Shown: positions 1-10,280, numbered from the stretch's first letter. The stretch: DNA of 64,000 bases from Bacteroidia bacterium (GCA_014378485.1 JACMNO010000073.1:1-64000); one strand, 5' to 3'. Notes: generated by a model not told the origin, from the sequence alone. A program made the numbers and translations.

Positions 1-2288
1 GCGGTAGGATTAGATACAGCTGTTACTGTTGGGTTAGGATTTACCGTCAAGTTTAAAGTTGTGGCAGCTGTACAACCTAAAGTTGTTGTTCCAACAACCG
101 TGTAAACAGTCGTTGCAGTTGGTGTAACAGCAATTGTAGTTCCTGAAACTGCTCCCGGATTCCAGGTGTATGTTGAGGCACCGGAAGCGGTTAATGTAGC
201 AGTAAAGCCGGCACATAAAACCGTTGGATTTGAAGTTGCATTTACCGTAAGGTTGGAAACAGTAACACTAACTGTTTTTGTATTAGTACAACCTGATCCG
301 TTCGCGCCGGTTACAGTAAAAATAGTGGTAGATGATGGCGTTACGTTAACTGTTGATCCTGATAGTGCGCCGGGTGTCCATGTGTAACTAACTGCACCCA
401 AAGCCGTTAATGTAGAACTGCTACCTCCACAGATAATGGTTGGGCTTGCCGCAGCTGTAATATTTGGAAGTGCTTTTGTGTTTATGGAAATAGTTCCTGT
501 CCCTATGCATCCTGCGGCGTTTGTACCATCCACTGTATAAATGGTTGTTGCTGTAGGTGTGATCGCAATTGTAGCGCCTGTTAAAGCGCCAGGATTCCAT
601 GTATAGGTGGAAGCACCGCTGGCCGTTAAGGTAGCCGTACTTCCTAGGCATAATAAAGTCGGACTAGAGGAAGAAGTAATTGTAGGTGAAGTGCTGACTG
701 TTAGAGTAATTGTTTGGGTATTCGAACATGATCCCGTAACGCCAGTAACAGTATAAACAATTGTTGCTGTTGGAGTAACAACCACAGTTGCACTTGTTGT
801 TCCACCTGGATTCCAGGTGTAGGATGTTGCACCGCTTGCTGTCAAAGTCGAAGATCCTCCGTTACAAATAACTGTAGGACTAGCGGTGGTTGTTAAAGAC
901 AATGGAGAGACCACTAATGTAACGGTTTGGGTGCTTGAACAGCCGGAAATATTTGTTCCGGTCACTGTATAAATAGTAGTAGCTGAAGGAGAAACAACTG
1001 CTACCGGACCTGCTAAGGCTCCTGGGTTCCATGTATAAGTGATTGCGCCAAAAGCTGCAAGAGTTGCACTACTTCCTGGGCAAATAGCTGTGGCTGTAAC
1101 CACAGCAGTAATAGTTGGCGATGGTTGTACAAGTAAATTTAATGTACTTGTACTTGTACATGAGCCATTTGTTCCGGTCACAGTATAAACGGTAGTAACA
1201 GTGGGTGACACACTAACTGACGCTCCGGTTATCGCACCCGGGTTCCAGGTGTATGAAGCAGCACCGGAAGCTGTTAAGGTTGCCGAAGATCCACTGCAAA
1301 TTGAAGTCGGGTTTGCTACTGCAACAAGAGTTGCTGTTGGAGTAACAGAGACCTGAACAGCACTTGAAAAAGTAGAAGTTGTACCTCCGCAATTTGATTC
1401 AGTCATGGTTGCTGTATAATTACTGGTTGCAGTAGGGCAAGGCGCTGCCGTTAAGCCTGTTGCCGTGAACCCGGCAGGTCCCGCCCAGTTTACTGTATAA
1501 GTCGGAGCTCCTGTCGGCGTAAATCTCCAGGCCTCATTAATTGCTGTCCATGGAGTTAAAATGTTTCTCCCGGGAGGAGTAACCGCCGTTGTTCCGGTGC
1601 CATCCTGGATGCCTACCAAACCTTTTCCATTCTGCCATGCAAGACAGGCAGTGCTATTTTGGATATAAATGTCTATTATATTAGATCGTTCATATAATAC
1701 AATCTGAAAGGTGGAGGTCGGATTATTACAACTGTATAACGGCACGTTTGTCCAATTTGCAACAAATCTTCTACAGGGCGCAACACCAACAGAATAGTAA
1801 GTAACAGTAGAACCGAATCCAATTGATGGATCAATATCCCTGTATGCACCACAAATTGTATTGGGTTGATGTTCAACTAAATTTGGGAGAACCGTATTTA
1901 CAGTAAAAAATTCAGAGCCGTTTGCGGCAGCTAAATTAAAAGTGATCTCACCATTGCTTCCGATTACTAATTGATTAAAGGTATTTCCGAAATAGCAAAA
2001 ATTAAATCCAATGTTTATTGCGGCTCCCCAAACATCATCAATGTTGCCAATAGCAGGCGCACCTCCAAAAAAAGGTTGCGGAGTAAATGCAGTAGCGCCA
2101 ACACTATATGTCGATGATGTATTTAACGCTGAAACACTTGCTGTTAAGCTTGCGCAATTCCCGCTGCAAATAGTTGTGTTTGAGCCTGCGGTAATGCTGG
2201 ATGTTGGTGGGCAGGTTTGGGAAATACCTACTTGCTGCATAAATGCAACAATCAATAGAACCTTGAAAGATTTAAAAAAGAACTTCAT
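1..2288 (-). CDS. Large secreted repeat adhesin (Ig/PKD-like repeats), 3' end outside window
   Basis: The frame is open from ATG at 2288 to the left edge, so at least 762 residues are present and the C-terminus is missing. It starts with a signal peptide (MKFFFKSFKVLLIVAFMQQ, then VGISQ). A roughly 280-residue N-terminal region follows, with cysteine-containing beta-rich segments such as GSNGEITFN and CGAYRDIDPS. From about residue 340 at least six tandem units of ~72 residues run to the edge, each carrying versions of ICxGSSxTLTASGA, YTWNPG and TTVYTVTGTN. The architecture is that of Bacteroidota surface proteins carrying Ig/PKD-like repeats, which normally end in a T9SS or gliding-type C-terminal domain; that end cannot be seen here. 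It lies 7 bp downstream of the small exported protein gene and is probably co-transcribed with it. A role in adhesion is inferred from the architecture only. Confidence 0.85.
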   Translation of the reverse strand, partial: MKFFFKSFKVLLIVAFMQQVGISQTCPPTSSITAGSNTTICSGNCASLTASVSALNTSSTYSVGATAFTPQPFFGGAPAIGNIDDVWGAAINIGFNFCYFGNTFNQLVIGSNGEITFNLAAANGSEFFTVNTVLPNLVEHQPNTICGAYRDIDPSIGFGSTVTYYSVGVAPCRRFVANWTNVPLYSCNNPTSTFQIVLYERSNIIDIYIQNSTACLAWQNGKGLVGIQDGTGTTAVTPPGRNILTPWTAINEAWRFTPTGAPTYTVNWAGPAGFTATGLTAAPCPTATSNYTATMTESNCGGTTSTFSSAVQVSVTPTATLVAVANPTSICSGSSATLTASGAASYTWNPGAITGASVSVSPTVTTVYTVTGTNGSCTSTSTLNLLVQPSPTITAVVTATAICPGSSATLAAFGAITYTWNPGALAGPVAVVSPSATTIYTVTGTNISGCSSTQTVTLVVSPLSLTTTASPTVICNGGSSTLTASGATSYTWNPGGTTSATVVVTPTATIVYTVTGVTGSCSNTQTITLTVSTSPTITSSSSPTLLCLGSTATLTASGASTYTWNPGALTGATIAITPTATTIYTVDGTNAAGCIGTGTISINTKALPNITAAASPTIICGGSSSTLTALGAVSYTWTPGALSGSTVNVTPSSTTIFTVTGANGSGCTNTKTVSVTVSNLTVNATSNPTVLCAGFTATLTASGASTYTWNPGAVSGTTIAVTPTATTVYTVVGTTTLGCTAATTLNLTVNPNPTVTAVSNPT
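161..1253 (-). repeat. Tandem 216-bp coding repeats
   Basis: The codons for the Y-T-W-N/T-P-G motif recur on the minus strand with plus-strand anchors at 161, 377, 596, 812, 1028 and 1244. The spacings are 216, 219, 216, 216 and 216 bp, equal to 72 or 73 codons. The units are clearly related but diverged. The segment upstream (around 1453) is only a degenerate relative. Confidence 0.85.
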
Positions 2289-2295
2289 ACTATTG

Positions 2296-2745
2296 TTATT
2301 GAATGGTTAAAGTAAGCTGATTAAGATTTTGAGTATTCATGACCTCCATGTTTTCAATTTCTTGTAATTCTGTGGTTGACAGAACTTTTGTACTGGTTTC
2401 CGTACCTGTTTTTAAAAACGATTTTTCGGAATCGGCTATTTCGAAATACTCTGTAGAACCTTTTGCATGGCCTTTAAGGAAGGCAAGGCACTCATTTCTT
2501 ACCAGTAATGCAAAATGAGAACTAGTCGATTTATCAGTACTGTAAATTTTTACAGCTGCTTCCTGATTTTTCAGAATCTGTTTAAACGAGATTGCAAATG
2601 TATTACTGTTTTCACGAAGCATGTTTTTTTGAACAGACCTGATCGCCGTATTGTTTTTATTGATGAACTCTTTTAAATCTGCACTCGACTGACCTTTACA
2701 AATAGTGCAAAAAAATAAAACTGGTAAGAATAACTTTAAACTCAT
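2296..2745 (-). CDS. Small exported protein of unknown function
   Basis: This is a 149-residue protein that I do not recognise. It begins with a clear signal peptide (MSLKLFLPVLFFCTICKGQ, cleavage probably before SSADL). The mature part is mostly polar and predicted helical (ADLKEFINKNN, SFKQILKNQEAAVKIY), with no cysteines beyond one in LVRNECLAF, and a polar C-terminal tail. It precedes the large adhesin gene by 7 bp on the same strand, so the two probably form an operon and this may be an accessory exported factor for it. No domain can be named. Periplasmic or surface location is inferred from the signal peptide. Confidence 0.75.
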   Translation of the reverse strand: MSLKLFLPVLFFCTICKGQSSADLKEFINKNNTAIRSVQKNMLRENSNTFAISFKQILKNQEAAVKIYSTDKSTSSHFALLVRNECLAFLKGHAKGSTEYFEIADSEKSFLKTGTETSTKVLSTTELQEIENMEVMNTQNLNQLTLTIQ

Positions 2746-2908
2746 ATATACCTTATTAAAATGTATGTTAAAGTTATAAAAATACTACAATTATTAACAT
2801 GTTTTTAACAAAACGAGTAAATGCAAGTGCCTTCATAAACTAACATGTTGAAGTTCAATAATTTATATATGTTAAAGTTCGGAAGTTCAATAGTTAAGGT
2901 TACAAAAA

Positions 2909-2931
2909 AAAGCCGCTGGTAATGCGGCTTT
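2909..2931 (-). terminator. Intrinsic terminator of secA
   Basis: Perfect 8-bp stem (AAAGCCGC at 2909-2916, GCGGCTTT at 2924-2931) with a 7-nt loop. Read on the minus strand it follows the secA stop codon and is continued by a run of T residues (plus-strand A run 2904-2910). Confidence 0.85.
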
Positions 2932-2943
2932 AATAGAAGCAAA

Positions 2944-5900
2944 TTAAGCAATACCAACACCGTGGCAACTTTTATATTTTTTTCCGCTGCCGCATGGACA
3001 AGGATCATTTCTTCCTATTTTTTGTTCTACCCGAATAGGTTGCTGTTTTGGCTTTTGAACTTCCTGGTGTTCCTGCTGATCATTTTCACTTCTGCTTTCC
3101 ACCAATTTTTCTTTTGGACGCTGTTGAACCTGTTCCTGCGTAAACTGGGCTTTTTGTAATTTAGGTTTGTCTTTGCTATTTTCCTCGATTGGCAATCCAC
3201 CTTTCATTAAAAAAGAAATAATGTCCTTGCTCGTTTTAGAAATCATTTCCCTGAACAGATTGAATGATTCTAACTTATATACAACTAAAGGATCTTTTTG
3301 TTCAAGAGAAGCATTTTGAACGGATTGCTTTAGATCATCCATTTCACGTAAATGCTCTTTCCATGAATCATCGATCATGGCAAGTATCACTGTTTTTTCA
3401 AAAACAGAAACAAGTTCGCGTCCTTTTGTGTCATATGATTTTTTGAGATTAGCCATTACCTGGATTCCTCTAACACCATCAGTAAATGGAGTTACAATAT
3501 TTTCAAAATTATTATTTGGATTAGTATAAACATCTTTTACAACAGGGAAAGTCATCTCAGCAATTTCAGCTGATTTTGCCCTGTAATGATGTTCTCCTGC
3601 CTCAAATAATTTCTGGATGAGGTCATCCTCTTTTCCGGAAAAAAATTCTTTTTCAGTAAAAGGAGATTCAATGCCAAAGTTTTTAATGCATTCAAAAGTA
3701 AAGCCTTGGTAATCTTTTAATACATGGAACTCCGTAACAATGCTTTCTGATACTTCATAGATCATGTTTGCAATATCAATACTGATCCTGTCTCCGTTTA
3801 ATGCATTACGCCTGCGTTTATATACAACATCACGTTGCGCGTTCATCACATCATCATATTCGATCAAACGTTTACGGGTACCAAAATGATTTTCTTCTAC
3901 TTTCTTTTGCGCACGTTCAATGGATTTTGAAATCATTGGATGTTGGATGACTTCGCCTTCCTCAAGACCCATTCTGTCCATTAAACTGGCAATACGCTCA
4001 CTGCCGAATAAACGCATCAGGTTATCTTCCAATGAAACAAAAAACTGCGAACTTCCCGGATCTCCCTGACGGCCGGCGCGACCACGTAACTGCCTGTCAA
4101 CACGACGACTTTCATGACGCTCGGTACCTATGATTGCTAAACCACCTGCATCTTTCACACCTGCACCTAATTTAATATCGGTACCACGACCTGCCATGTT
4201 AGTTGCAATAGTAACGGTTCCTGTCTGCCCTGCTTCCGCAACAATGTCGGCTTCTCTTTGGTGTAACTTTGCATTTAATACATTATGCTTAATTCCTCTC
4301 AACTTAAGCATACGGCTCAATAATTCAGATATCTCTACACTGGTTGTACCAACTAACACCGGGCGACCTGCCGCAACTAACTTTGCAGTTTCTTCAATAA
4401 CGGCATTGTATTTTTCACGCTTGGTTTTGTAAACTAAATCTTGTTCATCTTTACGAGAAATGGCTCTGTTTGTTGGAATCACAACCACATCTAATTTATA
4501 AATATCCCAAAACTCATTTGCTTCTGTTTCAGCCGTTCCGGTCATACCAGCTAATTTGTTATACATTCGGAAATAATTCTGTAAGGTAACAGTTGCATAA
4601 GTTTGAGTAGCCGCTTCAATCTTTACATTTTCTTTCGCTTCAAGGGCCTGATGTAAACCATCGCTGTAACGTCGGCCTTCCATGATACGCCCTGTTTGCT
4701 CATCCACAATTTTAATCTGCCCTTCAGCAATCACATATTCCTGGTCAATTTCAAATAAAGAGTAAGCTTTTAATAATTGATTAACGGTGTGAATTCGTTC
4801 GCTTTTTACACTGAAATCACGCATCAAAGATTCCTTCAGTAATATTTTTTCTTTTGGATCAGCAAATGTTTTCTTTTCAAGATCAGCTATTTCTCCGCCA
4901 ACATTAGGGATGATAAAGAAATGTGGGTCATCGGTTGTGCTTGTGATCAGGTCAATTCCTTTTTCAGTCATGTCTACTGAATTATTTTTTTCATCAATCA
5001 CAAAAAACAGATCCACATCAATTTTATGCATTTCCTTTTGCTGGTCCTGCATATAATAATTTTCTGTTTTTTGCAGCAAGGCCTTTACTCCGGGTTCACT
5101 TAAATACTTAATTAATGCGCCATTTTTTGGTAAACCTCTGTAGGCTCTTAATAATGGAATGCCCGCTTCTTTTTCGTTTCCTTCAGCAAATAAACGTTTA
5201 GCATCCGTTAAACATAACTGAACAAATGATTTTTGTGCAGCCAGTAATTTTTCAACGCGAGGCTTGAATTCCATAAACTCATGCTTGTCTCCTGTTGGTG
5301 TTGGTCCTGAAATAATTAAAGGCGTTCTCGCATCATCAATTAACACTGAATCGACCTCATCCACAATCGCGAAATTATGCTTACGCTGGACAAGATCTGA
5401 TAATTCACGGGCCATATTGTCACGCAGGTAATCAAAACCAAATTCGTTATTGGTACCATAAGTAATATCTGCCATATAAGCAGCGCGACGTTCTTCCGTA
5501 TTCGGATCATGTTTATCAATGCAGTCTACACTTAATCCGTGAAATTGAAATAAAGGTGCATTCCATTCGCTATCACGTTTTGCAAGGTAATTGTTTACAG
5601 TTACTACATGAACCCCTCTTCCGGATAAAGCATTTAAAAAAACAGGCAGTGTAGAAACCAAAGTTTTTCCTTCACCTGTAGCCATTTCCGAAATTTTACC
5701 AGAATGTAATACTGCTCCACCAATCAATTGCACATCATAATGCACCATATTCCACAATACTTCAACACCTGCAGCTGTCCACTTATTTTTCCATGCAGCT
5801 TGCGATCCGCGAATTTCAATATTTTTATGATTTTTCGCGAGCTTTGCATCAAAATCATTAGCTGTTACAACGAGCTCTTCACTTTCTGAGAAACGGCGTG

Positions 5901-6255
5901 ATGTATCTTTTAAGATAGCATACGTTTCAGGTAAGATCTCATTTAATACTTCTTCTATTTTTTTTGTAATCGTTTTTTCAAGCTCATCTACTTCTTTGTA
6001 AAGAGATTCTTTGGTATCGATATCCATCTCTAAGTCTTGTTCGACCCTGGTCTTGATATCCTTAATCTCAGTTTGTTCCGTTTTTATGGTGTCCTGAACT
6101 TTCTGTTTTAAAACATCAACTTTTGCTCTTAATTCATCGTTAGATAATACAGCTAAGCTTGGGTAAATTTCTAAGATTTGATCAACCTGCGGTTGAATGG
6201 TTTTAATATCTTTTTCTGATTTTGTACCAAAAAATTTCTTCAGGAACGTTAACAT
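2944..6255 (-). CDS. secA: Preprotein translocase ATPase SecA
   Basis: SecA is the ATPase motor that drives unfolded preproteins through SecYEG at the inner membrane. The 1103-residue product has the expected order: an N-terminal DEAD-like motor with the Walker A variant GEGKTL and DEVDSVLIDDARTPL, a preprotein-binding domain, the second motor domain (TNMAGRGTDIKLG), helical scaffold and wing domains, and a C-terminal zinc-binding tail (CPCGSGKKYKSCH) preceded by a Gln/Lys-rich linker. It is ~200 residues longer than the E. coli enzyme. Extra sequence sits just after the DEVD region (roughly residues 320-470), as is usual in Bacteroidota. It is a single gene with its own terminator. The gene is chromosomal housekeeping and the assignment is firm. 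Confidence 0.98.
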   Translation of the reverse strand: MLTFLKKFFGTKSEKDIKTIQPQVDQILEIYPSLAVLSNDELRAKVDVLKQKVQDTIKTEQTEIKDIKTRVEQDLEMDIDTKESLYKEVDELEKTITKKIEEVLNEILPETYAILKDTSRRFSESEELVVTANDFDAKLAKNHKNIEIRGSQAAWKNKWTAAGVEVLWNMVHYDVQLIGGAVLHSGKISEMATGEGKTLVSTLPVFLNALSGRGVHVVTVNNYLAKRDSEWNAPLFQFHGLSVDCIDKHDPNTEERRAAYMADITYGTNNEFGFDYLRDNMARELSDLVQRKHNFAIVDEVDSVLIDDARTPLIISGPTPTGDKHEFMEFKPRVEKLLAAQKSFVQLCLTDAKRLFAEGNEKEAGIPLLRAYRGLPKNGALIKYLSEPGVKALLQKTENYYMQDQQKEMHKIDVDLFFVIDEKNNSVDMTEKGIDLITSTTDDPHFFIIPNVGGEIADLEKKTFADPKEKILLKESLMRDFSVKSERIHTVNQLLKAYSLFEIDQEYVIAEGQIKIVDEQTGRIMEGRRYSDGLHQALEAKENVKIEAATQTYATVTLQNYFRMYNKLAGMTGTAETEANEFWDIYKLDVVVIPTNRAISRKDEQDLVYKTKREKYNAVIEETAKLVAAGRPVLVGTTSVEISELLSRMLKLRGIKHNVLNAKLHQREADIVAEAGQTGTVTIATNMAGRGTDIKLGAGVKDAGGLAIIGTERHESRRVDRQLRGRAGRQGDPGSSQFFVSLEDNLMRLFGSERIASLMDRMGLEEGEVIQHPMISKSIERAQKKVEENHFGTRKRLIEYDDVMNAQRDVVYKRRRNALNGDRISIDIANMIYEVSESIVTEFHVLKDYQGFTFECIKNFGIESPFTEKEFFSGKEDDLIQKLFEAGEHHYRAKSAEIAEMTFPVVKDVYTNPNNNFENIVTPFTDGVRGIQVMANLKKSYDTKGRELVSVFEKTVILAMIDDSWKEHLREMDDLKQSVQNASLEQKDPLVVYKLESFNLFREMISKTSKDIISFLMKGGLPIEENSKDKPKLQKAQFTQEQVQQRPKEKLVESRSENDQQEHQEVQKPKQQPIRVEQKIGRNDPCPCGSGKKYKSCHGVGIA

Positions 6256-6278
6256 AAGTGTATTTTAATTTAGGCTAA

Positions 6279-6306
6279 CGAAAGTACAAAAAATACACGT
6301 TCACAA
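6279..6306 (-). promoter_or_regulatory. Candidate promoter of secA
   Basis: On the minus strand TACTTTCG (6279-6286) is one base off the Bacteroidota -7 box TAnnTTTG, with a TTG (6304-6306) 17 bp upstream. It lies 23 bp before the secA start codon. The spacing is at the short end, so support is moderate. Confidence 0.4.
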
Positions 6307-6518
6307 AAGATATTTTTTACTAAATAATCACCTGATTATCAGGTTGTTTTATTCTAAAAGTGATAAGGTAAGCATTTGCAAGACCCAATTAAAAAATATT
6401 TGCATTAAGAGTTAATCTTTATTCAGAACTAATTATTTTCCAGTTATGAACTCAAACCAACCACTTACAAAAAGAAGTAGGCAAGCTACTGATTAATCAG
6501 TAATTTAGTAAAGCTCCA

Positions 6519-9503
6519 ATGAAACTGCTTTTTAAAACATATATCCTCCGTTTATTTCTTGCAGGATTTTTTTGTTTATTTTGTTTTAAACAATCAGCCC
6601 AGCAATATAATTTTAAAAATTATTCGGTTGAAAGCGGCTTACCTTATGTACAGATCTTTGCCATGTACCAGGACAGTAAAGGTTATTTGTGGAGCGGTGG
6701 ATATGGTGGCGCCAGTAAATTCAACGGCAAAATCTTCCAAAATTATTCCCCAAAAAACGGTTTGGCAAATCACTATGTAAATGCAATTATTGAAGATCAG
6801 TTTCATTTAATCACTGTAGGAACTATTGATGGATTAAGCGTTATTGATAAAGTAAAAGGACAGATAAGTAATTATTATATCAAGGATGGGCTTCCTTCAA
6901 ACAATGTAACGGGCTTTTGCCTGGATCCACGAATTGGATTATGGACAGGGACTAATAATGGATTATGTATCTGGGATGGAAAAAAAGTAATCGGTGTTCC
7001 ATTCTTCAAAAATTACAACATCACCTGTTTGCTGTATTCTGAAAAATACGGAGTATTAGTTGGAACCAGCAAGGGTTTATACAGGCAGGACGGGAATTCA
7101 AAAAAGTTCAATTTAATTATTGATAGTGTTAATATTACCTGTGTATCCGAATCAAAAGAAAATTTTAAAATATACGCTGGAACTGATGATGGATTATACA
7201 TGTTGCAGCCAGAAAAAAACACCAGGCATATATTTCATGTCAGTAACGGGTTGATCGATGAAAATATTACCAGCGTTTTGTGTCAAAAAAACGGAACCGT
7301 TTGGATTGGTTCTAAAACAGGCCTTATCAGTTTTAATGGAAAAGACTTTTCTTATTTTACCATCGGCTTTGATAATAATTCCAACCACATTCGGTCTTTA
7401 TTAATCGACTATGAAGAAAACCTTTGGATTGGTACCCATAGTGGTTTATACAAATACCGTGGTAAAGGTTTTACTGTTTATGACCGCCAAAATGGATTAG
7501 GTAGCGCTTTCATTTACCAGATTATCCGGGATAAATACCAGAATTTATGGTTTGGAACCGAAGCAAACGGAGTATTCAAATTCTCTAATGGATTTTTCAA
7601 AAATTATTCCGTGAAACAGGGCTTATTGGATAACAAAGTTGCGGCCATTCTTCCCATGGACGACGGTTCTGTTTGGCTTGGAAGTGACAAGGGCATTTCT
7701 GTTTATAAAAATGAAAAAATTGAAAGTTTGTTTTTTGGTTCAAATTTTAAACAGGAATCGCCTATTAATTGTTTTTATAAGGATAGTAAAAATGTTATTT
7801 GGGTTGGAGGGAAAAATGGATTGTGTGCAATCAAAAAAACCTCAAGTTCATACACAATTACTTATTATAAGCTTCCTGTTAAATCAGCAGAAAATAATGA
7901 TTACGAAGTGTGGAGTATTATAGAAGATTATAAAGGCGCTATATGGGCGGGAACTTATTTAGCGGGCCTGTTCAAGTTGGAAGGAAATGAATTTAAACAA
8001 CAAAACATTACTTCGCCCGAACCTGTTACTACGGCACTTGATTTATGCAAAGATCAATACGGAAATATTTATGTTGCTACTTTAAATGGCGTTCTCATGT
8101 TTAACCCTGACAAACACAATTATAAAATAATTTCCGAAAAAGAAGGTCTGAGTTCTGAATTGGTTTATGCTATTGGCATTACAAGAGATCACAAATATTT
8201 ATGGGCCGGAACCAACCAGGGTGTTAACAGAATTGATGTGAAAAAACTGCAATATGATTTTATAGATATTTTAAAATATGGTAAAACTGAAGGGTTCAGT
8301 GGAGTAGAATCAAATACGCATGGCATATTTGAAGATGTGGACAGTAGTATATGGTTTGGCACAGTGAATGGCTTAATAAAATATTCTCCCAACGAATTTA
8401 TTGAGAATGATAATTTATCAAAAACAGCCATCACTACTATTAAATTAGCATATACTGATACTTTATTAGCAAGCGGCTCCGTGTTGCCATATTCATTAAA
8501 TAATATCAGTTTTTATTTTGACGGGATTTGCCTGACAGCGCCGGAAAAAGTATTATACACCTATAAGCTTCAAAACTATGACAAAGAATGGAGCCCTCCT
8601 TCGGATGTAAACAGCACTAAATATGATAACTTACCCCCTGGCAAATACACATTTAAAGTAAAGAGCTGCAACAACGAAGGAATATGGAACATTGAACCTA
8701 TAGAATTTGTTTTTATCATTAAATCCCCTTTTTATAAAACCTGGTGGTTCATTTTATCTTGTATTCTTTTGGCTTCCGCTTTGATTATTACTATTTTCAG
8801 GCTAAGATTGATGCAGATCAAACGCAAACAGCAATTGGAATTTGAACAAATGGTAGAAATTTCAAAAGCAGAATTAAAAGCTTTACGAGCACAAATGAAT
8901 CCACATTTCGTATTCAACTCTTTAAATTCAATACAGCATTATATTTTGAACAATAAAGGTGATGAGGCCGCAAAATATTTAAATAAATTTGCGAAATTGA
9001 TTCGGATAATTTTAAATAACTCAGAAAAACCTACTGTAACAATTAATGAAGAGATCGAAGCATTGGGTCTTTATCTGGAATTAGAAAAAATGCGTTTTGA
9101 TAATAAGTTCGAATATACATTTTCGGTTGACTCATCTATTGATAGTGATTACGATGAAATTCCTCCAATGTTAATTCAGCCATATCTTGAAAATGCCATT
9201 TTGCACGGTATAAATCCTAAAGAAGGCACTGGGCACCTTCATATTTATATAAAAGTAGTAAATCAATTTATAAAAATTTCTGTAACGGATGATGGAATAG
9301 GACGTGAAAAATCAAGGGCGATTCATAGTTTGCAACCAGCGGCCCGCCATAAATCATTAGGAATGAAAATCACAAAAGACAGAGTTAGAATTTTAAATAC
9401 TCTGCACCAGTCCAGTTTAAATGTAAATATTATAGATTTGTATAATCACAAAAATGAACCAATAGGTACCAGAGTAGATTTATTTATCCCATATATAAAA
9501 TAA
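6519..9503 (+). CDS. Propeller/Y_Y_Y sensor histidine kinase, LytS type
   Basis: A membrane sensor of 994 residues. After a signal peptide (cut near SAQQYNF), residues ~25-660 form repeated two-component-regulator propeller blades, with recurrent motifs such as DSKGYLWSGG, EENLWIGTHSGLYK and DGSVWLGSDKG. A Y_Y_Y domain follows (~680-735, YTYKLQNYDKEW), then one transmembrane helix (~741-765, WWFILSCILLASALIIT). A short coiled linker leads to a LytS-type His_kinase domain with phospho-acceptor H796 in NPHFVFNSLN and an HATPase domain (LIQPYLENAILHGI). The blades and Y_Y_Y face the periplasm and presumably sense a ligand. The LytTR regulator starts 24 bp downstream, so the two make one operon. 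The ligand and target genes are unknown. The adjacent convergent T9SS surface protein is a possible target, by position only. Confidence 0.92.
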   Translation: MKLLFKTYILRLFLAGFFCLFCFKQSAQQYNFKNYSVESGLPYVQIFAMYQDSKGYLWSGGYGGASKFNGKIFQNYSPKNGLANHYVNAIIEDQFHLITVGTIDGLSVIDKVKGQISNYYIKDGLPSNNVTGFCLDPRIGLWTGTNNGLCIWDGKKVIGVPFFKNYNITCLLYSEKYGVLVGTSKGLYRQDGNSKKFNLIIDSVNITCVSESKENFKIYAGTDDGLYMLQPEKNTRHIFHVSNGLIDENITSVLCQKNGTVWIGSKTGLISFNGKDFSYFTIGFDNNSNHIRSLLIDYEENLWIGTHSGLYKYRGKGFTVYDRQNGLGSAFIYQIIRDKYQNLWFGTEANGVFKFSNGFFKNYSVKQGLLDNKVAAILPMDDGSVWLGSDKGISVYKNEKIESLFFGSNFKQESPINCFYKDSKNVIWVGGKNGLCAIKKTSSSYTITYYKLPVKSAENNDYEVWSIIEDYKGAIWAGTYLAGLFKLEGNEFKQQNITSPEPVTTALDLCKDQYGNIYVATLNGVLMFNPDKHNYKIISEKEGLSSELVYAIGITRDHKYLWAGTNQGVNRIDVKKLQYDFIDILKYGKTEGFSGVESNTHGIFEDVDSSIWFGTVNGLIKYSPNEFIENDNLSKTAITTIKLAYTDTLLASGSVLPYSLNNISFYFDGICLTAPEKVLYTYKLQNYDKEWSPPSDVNSTKYDNLPPGKYTFKVKSCNNEGIWNIEPIEFVFIIKSPFYKTWWFILSCILLASALIITIFRLRLMQIKRKQQLEFEQMVEISKAELKALRAQMNPHFVFNSLNSIQHYILNNKGDEAAKYLNKFAKLIRIILNNSEKPTVTINEEIEALGLYLELEKMRFDNKFEYTFSVDSSIDSDYDEIPPMLIQPYLENAILHGINPKEGTGHLHIYIKVVNQFIKISVTDDGIGREKSRAIHSLQPAARHKSLGMKITKDRVRILNTLHQSSLNVNIIDLYNHKNEPIGTRVDLFIPYIK

Positions 9504-9527
9504 TTAATCACACTAATTTTTAATGTT

Positions 9528-10280
9528 ATGAAAGCTGTTATTATCGAAGACGAAAAGAAAAGCCGGGAAATGCTGGCTGATCTTTTGAAGAAAAATTTCC
9601 CACAAATAACTATTTTGGGATTAGGTAAAAATGTGGCGGAAGGTGTTGAACTAATCAAGACTTTAAAACCGAATCTATTATTTTTAGATATAAGTATGCC
9701 AGATGGCACTGGATTTGACGTACTTGAAAAAGTTCAAGGCTCAAAATTCGATATTATTTTTACAACAGCAACTGATAAGCATGCCTTGAAAGCAATCAAG
9801 TACAGTGCCTGTGATTACCTGCTAAAGCCTATTGATATTGATGAATTAAAATCAGCCATCAACAGGCTTATTGAAAAACGTTCTTCCAGTATGCCCAGCA
9901 TGGATAATTTGCAATTTCTAATACAGAATTTAAAACGCGCAGATGACAATTATAATAAGATTACTTTGCCAACTTTCAACTCATATGAGATTGTAAGTAT
10001 TAAAGATATTATTCGTTGTGAGGCCGATGGAAGTTACACCAACTTTCATTTAACCGGTGGAAAAAAATTAATGGTATCTGCTAGTTTAAAACATTATGAA
10101 GATTTGTTACCAGTTAATGATTTTATTAGGATCCATCATCATCACTTAATCAACATGAATCATGTGACCCGTTTTTTAAAAGTGGATGGTGGTTATGCCA
10201 TCATGAGTGATGATACGCAGTTAGAGATCAGTAGGCGTAAAAAAGATGCATTTCTTGAAAGATTAAATGCATCGATGTAA
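9528..10280 (+). CDS. LytTR-family response regulator
   Basis: Cytoplasmic response regulator of 250 residues. The receiver domain (1-~120) has the acidic pair in IIEDE, phospho-acceptor D54 in LFLDISMPDG, and the conserved lysine in LLKPID. A linker leads to a LytTR DNA-binding domain (~140-245), with the typical segments IIRCEADGSYTNFHL, FIRIHHHHLINMNHV and DTQLEISRRKK. It is separated by 24 bp from the propeller-type histidine kinase gene and is its obvious partner. A strong hairpin terminator follows. LytTR regulators bind direct repeats upstream of their targets; I could not find a convincing repeated site within this window, so the regulon is not known. Confidence 0.95.
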   Translation: MKAVIIEDEKKSREMLADLLKKNFPQITILGLGKNVAEGVELIKTLKPNLLFLDISMPDGTGFDVLEKVQGSKFDIIFTTATDKHALKAIKYSACDYLLKPIDIDELKSAINRLIEKRSSSMPSMDNLQFLIQNLKRADDNYNKITLPTFNSYEIVSIKDIIRCEADGSYTNFHLTGGKKLMVSASLKHYEDLLPVNDFIRIHHHHLINMNHVTRFLKVDGGYAIMSDDTQLEISRRKKDAFLERLNASM

